This document shows, piece by piece, positions 1-7,359 of a stretch of DNA of 64,000 bases. This stretch comes from Gemmatimonadota bacterium. Lineage in GTDB: Bacteria > Gemmatimonadota > Gemmatimonadetes > Longimicrobiales > Longimicrobiaceae. A model generated the notes under the pieces. The model saw only the letters and a program-made list of their open reading frames with translations. It had not been told where the DNA came from and did no database searches. How positions within the stretch are numbered: the stretch's first letter is position 1; every line of letters starts with the position of its first letter. The stretch spans positions 62,001 through 126,000 of the forward strand of contig JAQBQD010000029.1 of assembly GCA_028287185.1 (NCBI GenBank). Direction: 5' to 3'. A program made the translations under genes and the position numbers.

Positions 1-1763
1 GGCCCGCGGCGGTCGCGGATGGCGGCGCGCTCCACCACGTCCAGCACCGGATACGGCATCAGGTCGTCCTCGTCCGTCTGCGCGGCGGCGCTGGGCCGAA
101 GCTCGGCCGTGGGCTGTTGCTCGTTCACGGCACTCAATGCCGGTATGGGATACACGCCGTGCGGGCCGTCCGTCTCCACCCAGCGCAGCCAGCGGCGCAG
201 GAACGCCTTGTCGATGCCCGCCACCGGCGCCAGCCCGCCCGCCGTGTCGCCGTCCATCGTCGCGTAGCCGACCGCCGCCTCGCTCCGGTTGCTGGTGGAC
301 AGCAGCAGCGCGGCGCGCAGGTTCGCCAGCATCCACACGCCCGGCGCCCGAACGCGCGCCTGGATGTTCTGCAGCGTCACGTCGTCGCGCTCCCACGTGA
401 GCGGGCGGCCGATCGCGTCTTCGATCATCCCGACGTAGCCGGCGACGAGCCCTCCCACCTCCAACTCCAGCAGCTCCGCGCCGGTGCCCTTCGCCACCTG
501 GCGCGCGGCGTTGCGGGTGACGGGGCCGCTGTTCTCCGTCCCCTGGTAGGCGCACATCAGCAGGGCGCGCACGATGGCCGGGGAGTCCGCCGCGTCCGCC
601 AGCTCCGGCATGTAGCCCAGCTTGGCGCGGTAGCCGTCCATCCCCAGCTCCGCCACGCCCTGGGCGACCGAGTACGCGACGAGGCACGCCACCGCCGCCG
701 AGTCCGCCCCGCCGCTCAGCGACAGCACGAAGCCCCGGCTGCGGCTCTTGCGCATGTAGTCGAACAGCGCCAGCGGTACGGCGCGCGCGAACTCCTCCTC
801 CTTTCGCGTGGCGCTCGTCTCCCACACCGGAAGGACGTACGGCTGCTCGGCCGGCTCCAGCCGCGGGAACGGATACGGCGCGTGGATGCGCAGGTTCTCG
901 TCGGACCCGTACTCCGGCGTGAAGCTGCCGGTGCGCGACTGCACGGTGCGGGTGATGGAGACGTCCACCACCGCCGTGGTGAGCTGCCAGTCGGCGAACG
1001 AGAAGCGCGGCCCCTCGGCGATGAGCTGCGCGTTGGATGCGATGAGGGCCCCGCCGTCGTAGATCACGCGGCCGGACTCGTTGCCCAGCAGGTTGGCATA
1101 CACGTAGCTCACGCCGAACGCCCTCGACCCTTCGAGTACGAAGCGCCGGCGCACGTCCACCTTGTCGAAGGCGAAGTGGCTGGCGCTCGGGTTCAGGATG
1201 ATGTCCACGCCGCGCCTGGCCAGCGCGCTTCCCGGCCGCGCCGCCACCCAGGCATCCTCGCAGATCTCGAACCCCACGCCCACGCTGCCGAAGTCGCCGT
1301 CCGAGAAGGCGAAATGCAGGTCGCCGATGGGGTACGCCGTGCCGTCCAGCTCCACTTCGCCGCGCGCGTCCAGGGGCCAGGGCTTGAACCAGCGCGGCTC
1401 GTAGTGGATGCCGTCGCCGGCCAGGTAGCGCTTGCCCACGAAGCCCAGGATGCGCGCGTCGCCGATCACGCAGGCGGTGTTGAAGAGCGCGTTGCGGTAG
1501 CTGACGGGAATGCCGAGCGAGACGATCATCCCCTGCGTGTGCGGCAGGATCTCCTTGAGCACCTCCCACGCCATCCGCGGCACGTCGGGCCCGTGGAACG
1601 CGTCCTCGCACCCGTAGCCGGAGATGCACAGCTCGGGAAAGCAGACGATGGACACCTCGCGGCGCCGCGCCTCTTCCAGCGCGCCCAGGATGTTGCGCTT
1701 GTTGCCGTCCCAGTCCAGCGGCGTCTGGTTGACCGTCACCGCGCCGACCTTGATCAGCTTCAT
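1..1763 (-). CDS. nadE: Glutamine-dependent NAD+ synthetase, 3' end beyond left edge
   Basis: Makes NAD+ from nicotinate adenine dinucleotide, ATP and glutamine-derived ammonia in the cytosol. About 587 residues are visible from an ATG at 1761-1763. The N-terminal half is a carbon-nitrogen hydrolase (glutaminase) domain: CFPELCISGY carries the catalytic Glu, GKRYL the Lys, and GFEICEDAW the nucleophilic Cys. The C-terminal half is the ATP-pyrophosphatase synthetase domain with the P-loop-like LSLSGGADSAAVA; STSNRSE and GYATMDGD further on are typical of the family. Two-domain NadE is usually about 600-680 residues, so only a short tail is missing. It lies 168 bp downstream of pncB on the same strand and is the last gene of the nrtR-pncB-nadE salvage cluster. 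Confidence 0.95.
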   Translation of the reverse strand, partial: MKLIKVGAVTVNQTPLDWDGNKRNILGALEEARRREVSIVCFPELCISGYGCEDAFHGPDVPRMAWEVLKEILPHTQGMIVSLGIPVSYRNALFNTACVIGDARILGFVGKRYLAGDGIHYEPRWFKPWPLDARGEVELDGTAYPIGDLHFAFSDGDFGSVGVGFEICEDAWVAARPGSALARRGVDIILNPSASHFAFDKVDVRRRFVLEGSRAFGVSYVYANLLGNESGRVIYDGGALIASNAQLIAEGPRFSFADWQLTTAVVDVSITRTVQSRTGSFTPEYGSDENLRIHAPYPFPRLEPAEQPYVLPVWETSATRKEEEFARAVPLALFDYMRKSRSRGFVLSLSGGADSAAVACLVAYSVAQGVAELGMDGYRAKLGYMPELADAADSPAIVRALLMCAYQGTENSGPVTRNAARQVAKGTGAELLELEVGGLVAGYVGMIEDAIGRPLTWERDDVTLQNIQARVRAPGVWMLANLRAALLLSTSNRSEAAVGYATMDGDTAGGLAPVAGIDKAFLRRWLRWVETDGPHGVYPIPALSAVNEQQPTAELRPSAAAQTDEDDLMPYPVLDVVERAAIRDRRG

Positions 1764-1931
1764 CCGTGGCCTCGTCGCTGTTTGCCGAACGCGCCTCGTC
1801 CGTCGAGCCCTGTCATCCACTCGTACCCGGCGGGTTCCGCCGCCCCCGGTCGCGACATTTCGTCCCGCGTTCCGACGCGTCGATGGCCGCGGGCCGGAAG
1901 CACTCCGCTCCGCGGCCTCTCGACCCGTCTC

Positions 1932-3188
1932 TCACATCGCGCGGGGCACGCCCGAAGCCCGCGTGACCGCGTCCGCGGCGGCCAGGCGGTCCCAGTCGAG
2001 CGGCACCAGGCGGGCGTTGGGGCGCAGGCCGCGGCCCACCTTGGATTCCGGCTTCCCGTCGACGGCGACGATGTCGGCGGTGAAGTCGAAGTTGTTGAGC
2101 AGGCCGCCTCCGCCGTCCGAGTGGCCCAGCAGGCTGCTGCCGACGCCGTAGCCCGCCACCGGCACGCGCTGCGCCTGGAACTCGCGGATCTTGTCAGGCG
2201 TGAAGCCGCCGCTCACCACGATGCCGACGTACGCGAAGCCGGCCTCGTCCAGCGCGAGGCGCAGCTTGCGCACCAGGTGCGGGTTCACGCCCGTCAGCTT
2301 CGCGCGGCCGAACAGCCCGGGATCGCCGATCAGCGAGCGGTCGATGATCCGCTCGCTGGTGTCCACGCGCACGGCGGAGAGCGCACGCGGGCCGAACTCT
2401 CGCTCCATCGCCCGCGCCACGGCCAGCGAGGTGTTCACGGCGTCGTTGTCGTAGTCCACCAGCGCGACCACCGCGACGCCCGGCTCCTCGTCGCGCACGT
2501 AGCGGGTGAAGGCGAGCGTCGCGGCGACGGTATCGCCCTCGAAGGCCGCGATCATGGCGTGCGGCATGGTGCCCACCCCGCGGGCGCCCCACCACGCGCC
2601 GTTGGCGTCGCTGCTCACGCTGCTGGCGCCGCCCACCAGCGCGGCGTACCCGTCCGCCACCTGCCGCCGCCAGTCCCCGTGACGCGCGGCCATGAAGATC
2701 AGCTCCTTGCCGCCGGCGGCCGAGATCGCCCGTTGCGTGTTGCTGGCCACCAGCGTGCGGTCGGCCAGGATGCCCAGCAGCGGCGTCTCCAGATGCGCGA
2801 AGGCGCGGTAGGGGCCGTGCAGGAGCATCACCGTCTCCCACTGCTCGGCGCCCTGGTCGTTCACCCGGTCGCCGTCCAGCAGCGTCTCCACGCGGATGGA
2901 CCGGGAGTCGTAGCCTTCCGCCGCCTGGGTCTGGAGCAGGCGCGCGCACTCGTAGATGCCGGCCACGATGCCGCCCTGCTTGGCGAACACCTGCATGGTG
3001 GCCTGCGGGTCCCGCCCCGCGTGGCGCAGCGTGTTGGCCGTGCGGACGAAGTAGCGGTCGCTGAGCCACCCTGTGCGGATGCGGGGATCGAACTGGAAGA
3101 GCTCGGCGGGGAAGCGCGCCAGGTTCTCGTGCAGCGCCAGCATCCGATCGTTCCCCGCCCCGCCCTGGCCTGCCCCCTGCTCGCTCAT
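1932..3188 (-). CDS. pncB: Nicotinate phosphoribosyltransferase
   Basis: Converts nicotinate and PRPP to nicotinate mononucleotide, the first step of Preiss-Handler NAD salvage. The 418-residue product starts at the ATG of MSEQGAGQ; an in-frame ATG further out (3254) lies inside the operator region and is less likely. Family features visible are the N-terminal FQFDPRIRTGWLSDRYFVRTA, the RVETLLDGDRVN stretch, the VDTSERIIDRSL segment and the phosphate-binding VSGGFTPDKIREF/GYGVGSSLLGHSDG region near the C-terminus. The 100-bp gap to nrtR upstream holds two palindromes (3223-3237, 3267-3281), so NrtR probably represses pncB and, by read-through, nadE. Confidence 0.93.
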   Translation of the reverse strand: MSEQGAGQGGAGNDRMLALHENLARFPAELFQFDPRIRTGWLSDRYFVRTANTLRHAGRDPQATMQVFAKQGGIVAGIYECARLLQTQAAEGYDSRSIRVETLLDGDRVNDQGAEQWETVMLLHGPYRAFAHLETPLLGILADRTLVASNTQRAISAAGGKELIFMAARHGDWRRQVADGYAALVGGASSVSSDANGAWWGARGVGTMPHAMIAAFEGDTVAATLAFTRYVRDEEPGVAVVALVDYDNDAVNTSLAVARAMEREFGPRALSAVRVDTSERIIDRSLIGDPGLFGRAKLTGVNPHLVRKLRLALDEAGFAYVGIVVSGGFTPDKIREFQAQRVPVAGYGVGSSLLGHSDGGGGLLNNFDFTADIVAVDGKPESKVGRGLRPNARLVPLDWDRLAAADAVTRASGVPRAM

Positions 3189-3222
3189 GCTCACGCTCGA
3201 TCCCCGGGTTCCGGCGCCATCA

Positions 3223-3237
3223 TTCTCGTAATGAGAA
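3223..3237. promoter_or_regulatory. Palindromic operator candidate A upstream of pncB
   Basis: TTCTCGTAATGAGAA has two 5-bp arms (TTCTC/GAGAA) around a 5-bp centre. It ends about 35 bp before the pncB ATG and shares its arms with the palindrome centred 44 bp away. The position between nrtR and pncB makes it a candidate NrtR site. The binding is inferred; the repeat is seen directly. Confidence 0.65.
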
Positions 3238-3266
3238 CGTTTGATCCGAAGCAAATTCCGCCTGCG

Positions 3267-3281
3267 TTCTCGATACGAGAA
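3267..3281. promoter_or_regulatory. Palindromic operator candidate B just after nrtR
   Basis: TTCTCGATACGAGAA is a perfect inverted repeat with 6-bp arms and a 3-bp centre. It starts 8 bp past the nrtR stop codon. Its centre is 44 bp from that of the first palindrome, close to four helical turns, which would put both sites on the same face of the DNA. Confidence 0.65.
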
Positions 3282-3288
3282 TAATCCC

Positions 3289-4404
3289 TCATCCCACGCT
3301 CGTCAACGCTGCCCACGGCATGCGCAGCGCCACGTCCAGCCGCGCGGCCACCACCTCGCCGCGGAAGGCGTGCAGCTTGGGATCCACGCCGGGCCCGGGA
3401 GACTCGCGCGTGTCGCCCGTCGGGACGACGAGGGGCGAGCGGACGGAGCGCACCAGCCGCCGGAAGTTGGCGCGGTGCAGCGGGCGGCCGGCCACGGCCT
3501 CGCAGGCGTCCTGCAGCTCGTCCAGGGTGAAGCGGTCGCCGACCAGCGCCTGGAGCACGCGCGGCACGTACTTCTGCTTGCCGCGCAGGCGCCCCAGCGC
3601 ATCCGCCAGCATCTCGCGGTGATCGAACGCCATGGCCGTCCCGAACGCGGCGCCGTCCGGACCGTCGGACGCGACGCGGCCCCAGCGGTCGCGGCGGGCC
3701 TCCTCCACCAGCCCCGCCTCGCGCAGCAGGCGGTACCGGTTGGGCACCAGCTCCTCGTTCCAGCGCCCGCCCTCCACCCCGAACGCACGCTCCACGCGCT
3801 CGGCCCGGACCGGCGGACCCTCGGCCGCCCAGCGAGCCAGCGCCTTCCGCGCACGGTCGAAGGCCGCGCGGCCGCGGACACCGCGGAGGTCCTCCCAGGG
3901 CAGGTAGTCGTACACGTCGGCCCAGCGCGCGTCGTCCGCGTCGTCGCCGGCGGCGGGGGGCGCCTCGCCCTCCTGCGTGCGCACCAGGCCGAGCTGCGCG
4001 GTGGAGACCACGCGGGTGCCGCGTTCCACCCATCGGCCCGCGCCCGCGTCCCAGAAGCCGGCGAACTGGCGCGGGTCGCGGCCCTGGCGGCCGTAGGTGC
4101 CCAGCTCCTCCATGTAGTCGATGGCCTCGCGCCCCGTCTCCTCGCGCAGCTCGCGGATGGCCGTAGCGTGCGCGTCCGCGTCGCTGCGCGCGTCCACGAA
4201 GCCGCCGGGCCACGCGTCCAGGCCGCGGAAGGGCTCGCCGCCGCGCACGACGACCAGCGCCCGCAGCGACGTGCGGGCGCCGTCCAGCGCGAAGGCCAGG
4301 ACATCGGCGGTCCAGGAGAAGGAGTCGAACTCGGAGGCGTCGTACCGCGTGGCCCACTGGGGGATGTCGCGGTACTCGGGCGCAGGCGTGCCTCGGCCGG
4401 TCAT
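3289..4404 (-). CDS. nrtR: NrtR-like Nudix transcriptional regulator of NAD metabolism
   Basis: Protein of 371 residues from the ATG of MTGRGTPAPEYRD. The N-terminal Nudix fold has GGFVDARSD followed by AIRELREETGRE; the usual first Glu of the Nudix box is replaced, as in NrtR proteins that bind ADP-ribose or related ligands rather than hydrolyse them. The C-terminal third (from about YRLLREAGLVEEARRDRWGR) looks like the winged helix of this family, ending in the conserved KYVPRVLQALVGDRFTLDEL and the HRANFRRL stretch. In known systems NrtR represses NAD biosynthesis genes and is released by ADP-ribose. It sits directly upstream of pncB and nadE. An in-frame ATG at 4521 would add 39 poorly conserved-looking residues, so the shorter start was chosen; no strong ribosome site decides it. 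Confidence 0.85.
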   Translation of the reverse strand: MTGRGTPAPEYRDIPQWATRYDASEFDSFSWTADVLAFALDGARTSLRALVVVRGGEPFRGLDAWPGGFVDARSDADAHATAIRELREETGREAIDYMEELGTYGRQGRDPRQFAGFWDAGAGRWVERGTRVVSTAQLGLVRTQEGEAPPAAGDDADDARWADVYDYLPWEDLRGVRGRAAFDRARKALARWAAEGPPVRAERVERAFGVEGGRWNEELVPNRYRLLREAGLVEEARRDRWGRVASDGPDGAAFGTAMAFDHREMLADALGRLRGKQKYVPRVLQALVGDRFTLDELQDACEAVAGRPLHRANFRRLVRSVRSPLVVPTGDTRESPGPGVDPKLHAFRGEVVAARLDVALRMPWAALTSVG

Positions 4405-4594
4405 CCGGTCGGCGCGGGCGCAGACGGGGCGCTCAGCGGCGCGCCGGAGGAAGCTGGCCCTGCATCTGCCGAACCTCGTGTTGCGGGGATGCGAACCGGG
4501 GACGCCGGTAGTGTGGCGCAAACGTCCGGCGCGCGCAACGGGGGGATGAGGCGACGGGCGGCCGATGTGACGGGAGGCGCGCTTGGGGGAGAGG

Positions 4595-4864
4595 TCAGAC
4601 CGTGGGGGGAAGCGACGGCGGGCCGCCGGGGGTGCCGGGGCGCGCGAGCAGACGCTCCATGAAGTCCGCCTTCTCCAGCGCGCGGTCGCGCTCGGCCTCG
4701 GCCTGTGCCGCCAGGCGGTTGGCTTCGTTGAGCTGCGCTTCCAGCAGGCGCACGCGCTCGGTGTTGGCCTGCTCGCCCGAGATGCGCGCGGCGATGGCCC
4801 TCGCGATGGGCCGCAGCACCCCCGCGCCGCCGAAGATCATGAAGAGGACGATGGCGCCCGTCAT
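4595..4864 (-). CDS. Small membrane/coiled-coil protein, paralogue 1
   Basis: Function unknown. The 89-residue product (from MTGAIVLFMIFGG) has one N-terminal membrane segment, the motif GVLRPIARAIAARISGE, then a charged coiled coil of about 45 residues (ERVRLLEAQLNEANRLAAQA) ending in DFMERLLARP, and a Pro/Gly tail. The neighbouring gene at 5150-5449 has the same layout and matching motifs, so the two are tandem paralogues. Single-pass anchor plus cytoplasmic coil recalls PspB-like or LapA-like envelope proteins, but there is no specific match by eye. Confidence 0.7.
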   Translation of the reverse strand: MTGAIVLFMIFGGAGVLRPIARAIAARISGEQANTERVRLLEAQLNEANRLAAQAEAERDRALEKADFMERLLARPGTPGGPPSLPPTV

Positions 4865-5006
4865 CGGGAACGCTCCGGTGGTTGATGGTAGGGGGCCCTC
4901 ACCCGGCCGCTTCAGCGCGGCCACCCTTTCGCGCGAGCGGGCGAGGGCGAGCACTTCATCCTTGTTGCGCGGGATCAACCCACCGCGATTGCTCCTGGAC
5001 CCCGCG

Positions 5007-5075
5007 CAGGTGCGATCGTAGTTCCAGCCGGGGGCTTCATGCCCCTTGAGGCGGTCGCACCGCGTGGATGCTGGC
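5007..5075 (-). other. Long imperfect hairpin between the two paralogues
   Basis: GGTGCGA and TCGCACC, about 50 bp apart, can pair, and GGGGC/GCCCC form an inner hairpin. It lies about 75-140 bp beyond the stop of the gene at 5150-5449 and may serve as its 3' end. No run of T follows. Confidence 0.35.
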
Positions 5076-5149
5076 TTGTCACACGGATCTCGCTCGTCGA
5101 CCCACCGTTGTTCGTCGCAGATCGCCCACGTGGACCGTCGGCCGGCCCG

Positions 5150-5449
5150 TCAGCGCCCCGCGCCGACCGTCGCGCGGTGCGGGAGGGCGGGGGCGGCGGC
5201 GGGACCCGACATGAGCTTCTCCATGAACTCCACCTTCTCTGTGGTGCGCGACAGCTCGGTCTCGGCGGCGCACAGGCGCAGGGTGGCGTCGTGCAGCTCG
5301 GATTCGAGCTGGCGCATGCGCTCGGTGTCGCCGGCGGGGACGGCGACGCGGCCGGCGATGCGCCCCGCGAGGGCCTTGGCGATGGGGCGAAGGATCAGCG
5401 TGCCGCTGCCGAAGATGATGAAGATTGCGAAGATGGCGGTCGGGTCCAT
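5150..5449 (-). CDS. Small membrane/coiled-coil protein, paralogue 2
   Basis: Function unknown. The 99-residue product begins MDPTAIFAIFIIFGSGTL, a single membrane segment, followed by ILRPIAKALAGRIAG, the counterpart of LRPIARAIAARISGE in the downstream paralogue. A coiled coil follows (ERMRQLESELHDATLRLCAA) and ends in EFMEKLMSGP, again matching DFMERLLARP. The two genes probably arose by local duplication and then diverged in the linker, where this copy has about ten extra residues. It could be an anchored scaffold. There is no evidence for an enzymatic role. Confidence 0.7.
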   Translation of the reverse strand: MDPTAIFAIFIIFGSGTLILRPIAKALAGRIAGRVAVPAGDTERMRQLESELHDATLRLCAAETELSRTTEKVEFMEKLMSGPAAAPALPHRATVGAGR

Positions 5450-5547
5450 CGGGCGTCCCAGGACGGGTGCGGAAACGACGAAGGGGAGCGAGTCGGCGCT
5501 CCCGGAACGAGCGGCCCGTACGGACCCGGCGCGGCGAAAGATTCAGC

Positions 5548-5910
5548 TCACATCCGCCACGCATCCTCCACGTGCTCCACCTTCGGCTCGCGCCCGGCGA
5601 AGACCAGCACGGCCACGGCGTCGAAGCGGTACGTCTCGTCGGCCGCGGTGCCGTGGCGCGCGATCCAGGCGGCGGCCACCTGCTGGATCTCGCGCCGCTT
5701 CTTCCAGCCGATGGCCTCCAGCGGGTGGCCGTAGCCCAGCCCGGCGCGCGTCTTCACCTCCACGAACGCCACGACCCCGCCGCGGCGCGCGACGAGGTCG
5801 ATCTCCTTGCGTCCCATCCGGAAGTTGCGCGCCACCACCGTCCAGCCGGCCGCGGCCAGGTGGCGCGCCGCCAGCTCCTCGCCCCGGTCGCCCAGCGGCT
5901 TGGTGGACAC
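5548..5910 (-). CDS. YraN/UPF0102 family nuclease-like protein
   Basis: The 120-residue protein starts at GTG (5908-5910). It has the restriction-endonuclease-like core of UPF0102: GDRGEELAARHLAAAGW near the N-terminus, then EIDLVARRGG and VAFVEVKTR, which hold the E-x-D...E-x-K metal-binding residues. Length is normal for the family. A role in DNA processing or Holliday-junction metabolism is assumed for some members, but the physiological role is unknown. It begins 22 bp after the stop of aroF and is probably co-transcribed. Confidence 0.9.
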   Translation of the reverse strand: MSTKPLGDRGEELAARHLAAAGWTVVARNFRMGRKEIDLVARRGGVVAFVEVKTRAGLGYGHPLEAIGWKKRREIQQVAAAWIARHGTAADETYRFDAVAVLVFAGREPKVEHVEDAWRM

Positions 5911-5932
5911 GGCTCCGGCGGCGAGCGTCGGG

Positions 5933-6970
5933 CTAGACCGAGGCCAGCGACGGCGCCATCTCGCGGCCGATGGCGGCGGCGATGGTCTCCACCTGCTGCA
6001 TCAGCTCCTCGAACTGCGCCGGGTACAGCGACTGCGCGCCGTCGGACATGGCCCGCTCGGGGTCGGGGTGCACCTCGATCATCAGCCCGTCGGCGCCCGC
6101 GGCGACGGCGGCGCGCGCCATGGGGATCACCTTGGCCCGCAGCCCCGTGCCGTGGCTGGGATCGGCGATGATGGGCAGGTGCGAGAGCGAGTGGACGACG
6201 GGGATGGCCGTCAGGTCCAGCAGGTTGCGCGTGTGCGTGTCGAAGCCGCGCACGCCGCGCTCGCACAGGATCACCTGCCCGTTGCCCTCGGCCAGCAGGT
6301 ACTCGGCGGAAAGCAGCAGGTCCTTGACCGTGGCCGCCATCCCGCGCTTGAGCAGCACGGGCTTGCCCGCCCGCCCCGCGTGCCGCAGCAGCGAGAAGTT
6401 CTGCATGTTGCGCGCGCCGATCTGCACGATGTCGGCGTACTTCACCACCAGGTCCAGGCTTTCGGAGTCGATGGCCTCGGTGACGATGGCCATGCCCGTC
6501 TCGTCGCGCGCCTTCGCCAGCAGCTTCAATCCGTCCTCGGCCATCCCCTGGAACGAGTACGGCGAGGTGCGGGGCTTGAAGGCGCCGCCGCGCAGGATGG
6601 TGGCGCCCGCGGCCCGGAGTTGGTGCGCGACGCCGATGATCTGCGACTCGCCCTCCACCGAGCAGGGCCCCGCCATCACCACGACCTCGGTTCCGCCGAT
6701 GCGCGTGCCGTTGGCGAGCTCCACGACGGTGGACTCCTCCTTCCACTCGCGCGACACCTGCTTGTACGGCTGCGAGACGTGGATGATCTCCAGCACGCCC
6801 GCCAGCGACTCGATCCGGTCGGCGTTCACCTTGCCGTCGTTTCCCACCAGGCCCACGGCGGTGCGCTGCTTTCCGGGCATGGGGGTGGCCTCGTACCCCA
6901 GCTCGTGGATTCGGTCGACGACGGCCTGGATCTCCTCGGGCGTCGCATCGTGTCTCATCACGACCAGCAT
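5933..6970 (-). CDS. aroF: 3-Deoxy-7-phosphoheptulonate synthase
   Basis: Condenses phosphoenolpyruvate and erythrose-4-phosphate to DAHP, the first step of the shikimate pathway. The 345-residue protein belongs to the type I-beta (AroF/KDO8P-like) group with an N-terminal ferredoxin-like regulatory domain (MLVVMRHDATPEEIQAVVDR). The TIM-barrel domain follows: VVMAGPCSVEGESQI, LRGGAFKPRTSPYSFQG, QIGARNMQNFSLL, KPVLLKRGM and IADPSHGTG are all diagnostic. In related enzymes the N-terminal domain mediates feedback inhibition by aromatic amino acids. First gene of a pair with the yraN-like gene; a SHOCT mini-gene diverges upstream. Confidence 0.96.
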   Translation of the reverse strand: MLVVMRHDATPEEIQAVVDRIHELGYEATPMPGKQRTAVGLVGNDGKVNADRIESLAGVLEIIHVSQPYKQVSREWKEESTVVELANGTRIGGTEVVVMAGPCSVEGESQIIGVAHQLRAAGATILRGGAFKPRTSPYSFQGMAEDGLKLLAKARDETGMAIVTEAIDSESLDLVVKYADIVQIGARNMQNFSLLRHAGRAGKPVLLKRGMAATVKDLLLSAEYLLAEGNGQVILCERGVRGFDTHTRNLLDLTAIPVVHSLSHLPIIADPSHGTGLRAKVIPMARAAVAAGADGLMIEVHPDPERAMSDGAQSLYPAQFEELMQQVETIAAAIGREMAPSLASV

Positions 6971-7068
6971 GTGCGATCCTGGTACGGCGGCGGGGAAGGC
7001 AAAGGTGTTGGAGGACCAAATCTACGCGCCGGCAGCGGAAACGTCCACCGTCCCGCCGACGGAACATC

Positions 7069-7212
7069 GTGGTGGACCTGGCAAACACGGCGAGCACCGC
7101 CGGCGGCGGAATGACGGAGAAGCTCCGCTCCCTGCACGAGCTGAAGACGGCTGGCGCGCTCACGCCCGAGGAGTACGAGAGCGAGAAGCAGAAGATGCTG
7201 GCTGCTGGCTGA
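7069..7212 (+). CDS. Stand-alone SHOCT-domain microprotein
   Basis: A short frame from GTG (7069, or 7072; ATG at 7111) encodes up to 47 residues that end in EKLRSLHELKTAGALTPEEY followed by ESEKQKMLAAG. This is the SHOCT motif (short C-terminal domain: helix, Gly-x-(I/L)-(T/S)-x-E-E-(F/Y), helix), normally found at the end of larger membrane or DUF proteins. Here it has no partner domain. It could be a real microprotein, or the surviving tail of a lost gene. It diverges from aroF, and a strong hairpin lies just downstream (7271-7301). The ribosome binding site is weak. Confidence 0.5.
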   Translation: MVDLANTASTAGGGMTEKLRSLHELKTAGALTPEEYESEKQKMLAAG

Positions 7213-7270
7213 CCCATCCGCCAGCCAGACCGTTCGCTTCGACCCGCGACTGCTTCCCCGCTACGGACAA

Positions 7271-7301
7271 GACGGCCCCACAGAAAGCTCTGGGGGCCGT
7301 C
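7271..7301. terminator. Hairpin between the SHOCT gene and smc
   Basis: GACGGCCCC pairs with GGGGCCGTC, and CAGA/TCTG extends the stem inwards past a single bulge. It sits between convergent genes, 58 bp after the SHOCT stop and 58 bp beyond the smc stop, and could end transcription from both sides. No T-run follows on either strand. Confidence 0.6.
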
Positions 7302-7359
7302 TCCGCGTGGGAAACGCGCTGTGCGGCGGGGCGACACGCACCGCCGACCCTCGAACCCG

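Noticed and set aside
1764-1931. Small gene between pncB and nadE
   Set aside because: No start with a ribosome site and no protein-like composition in any frame.
117-3284. Open plus-strand frame of over 1000 codons opposite nadE and pncB
   Set aside because: It lies wholly antisense to two clear enzymes, is His/Arg/Ala-rich without any domain, and is a by-product of high GC in the third codon position.
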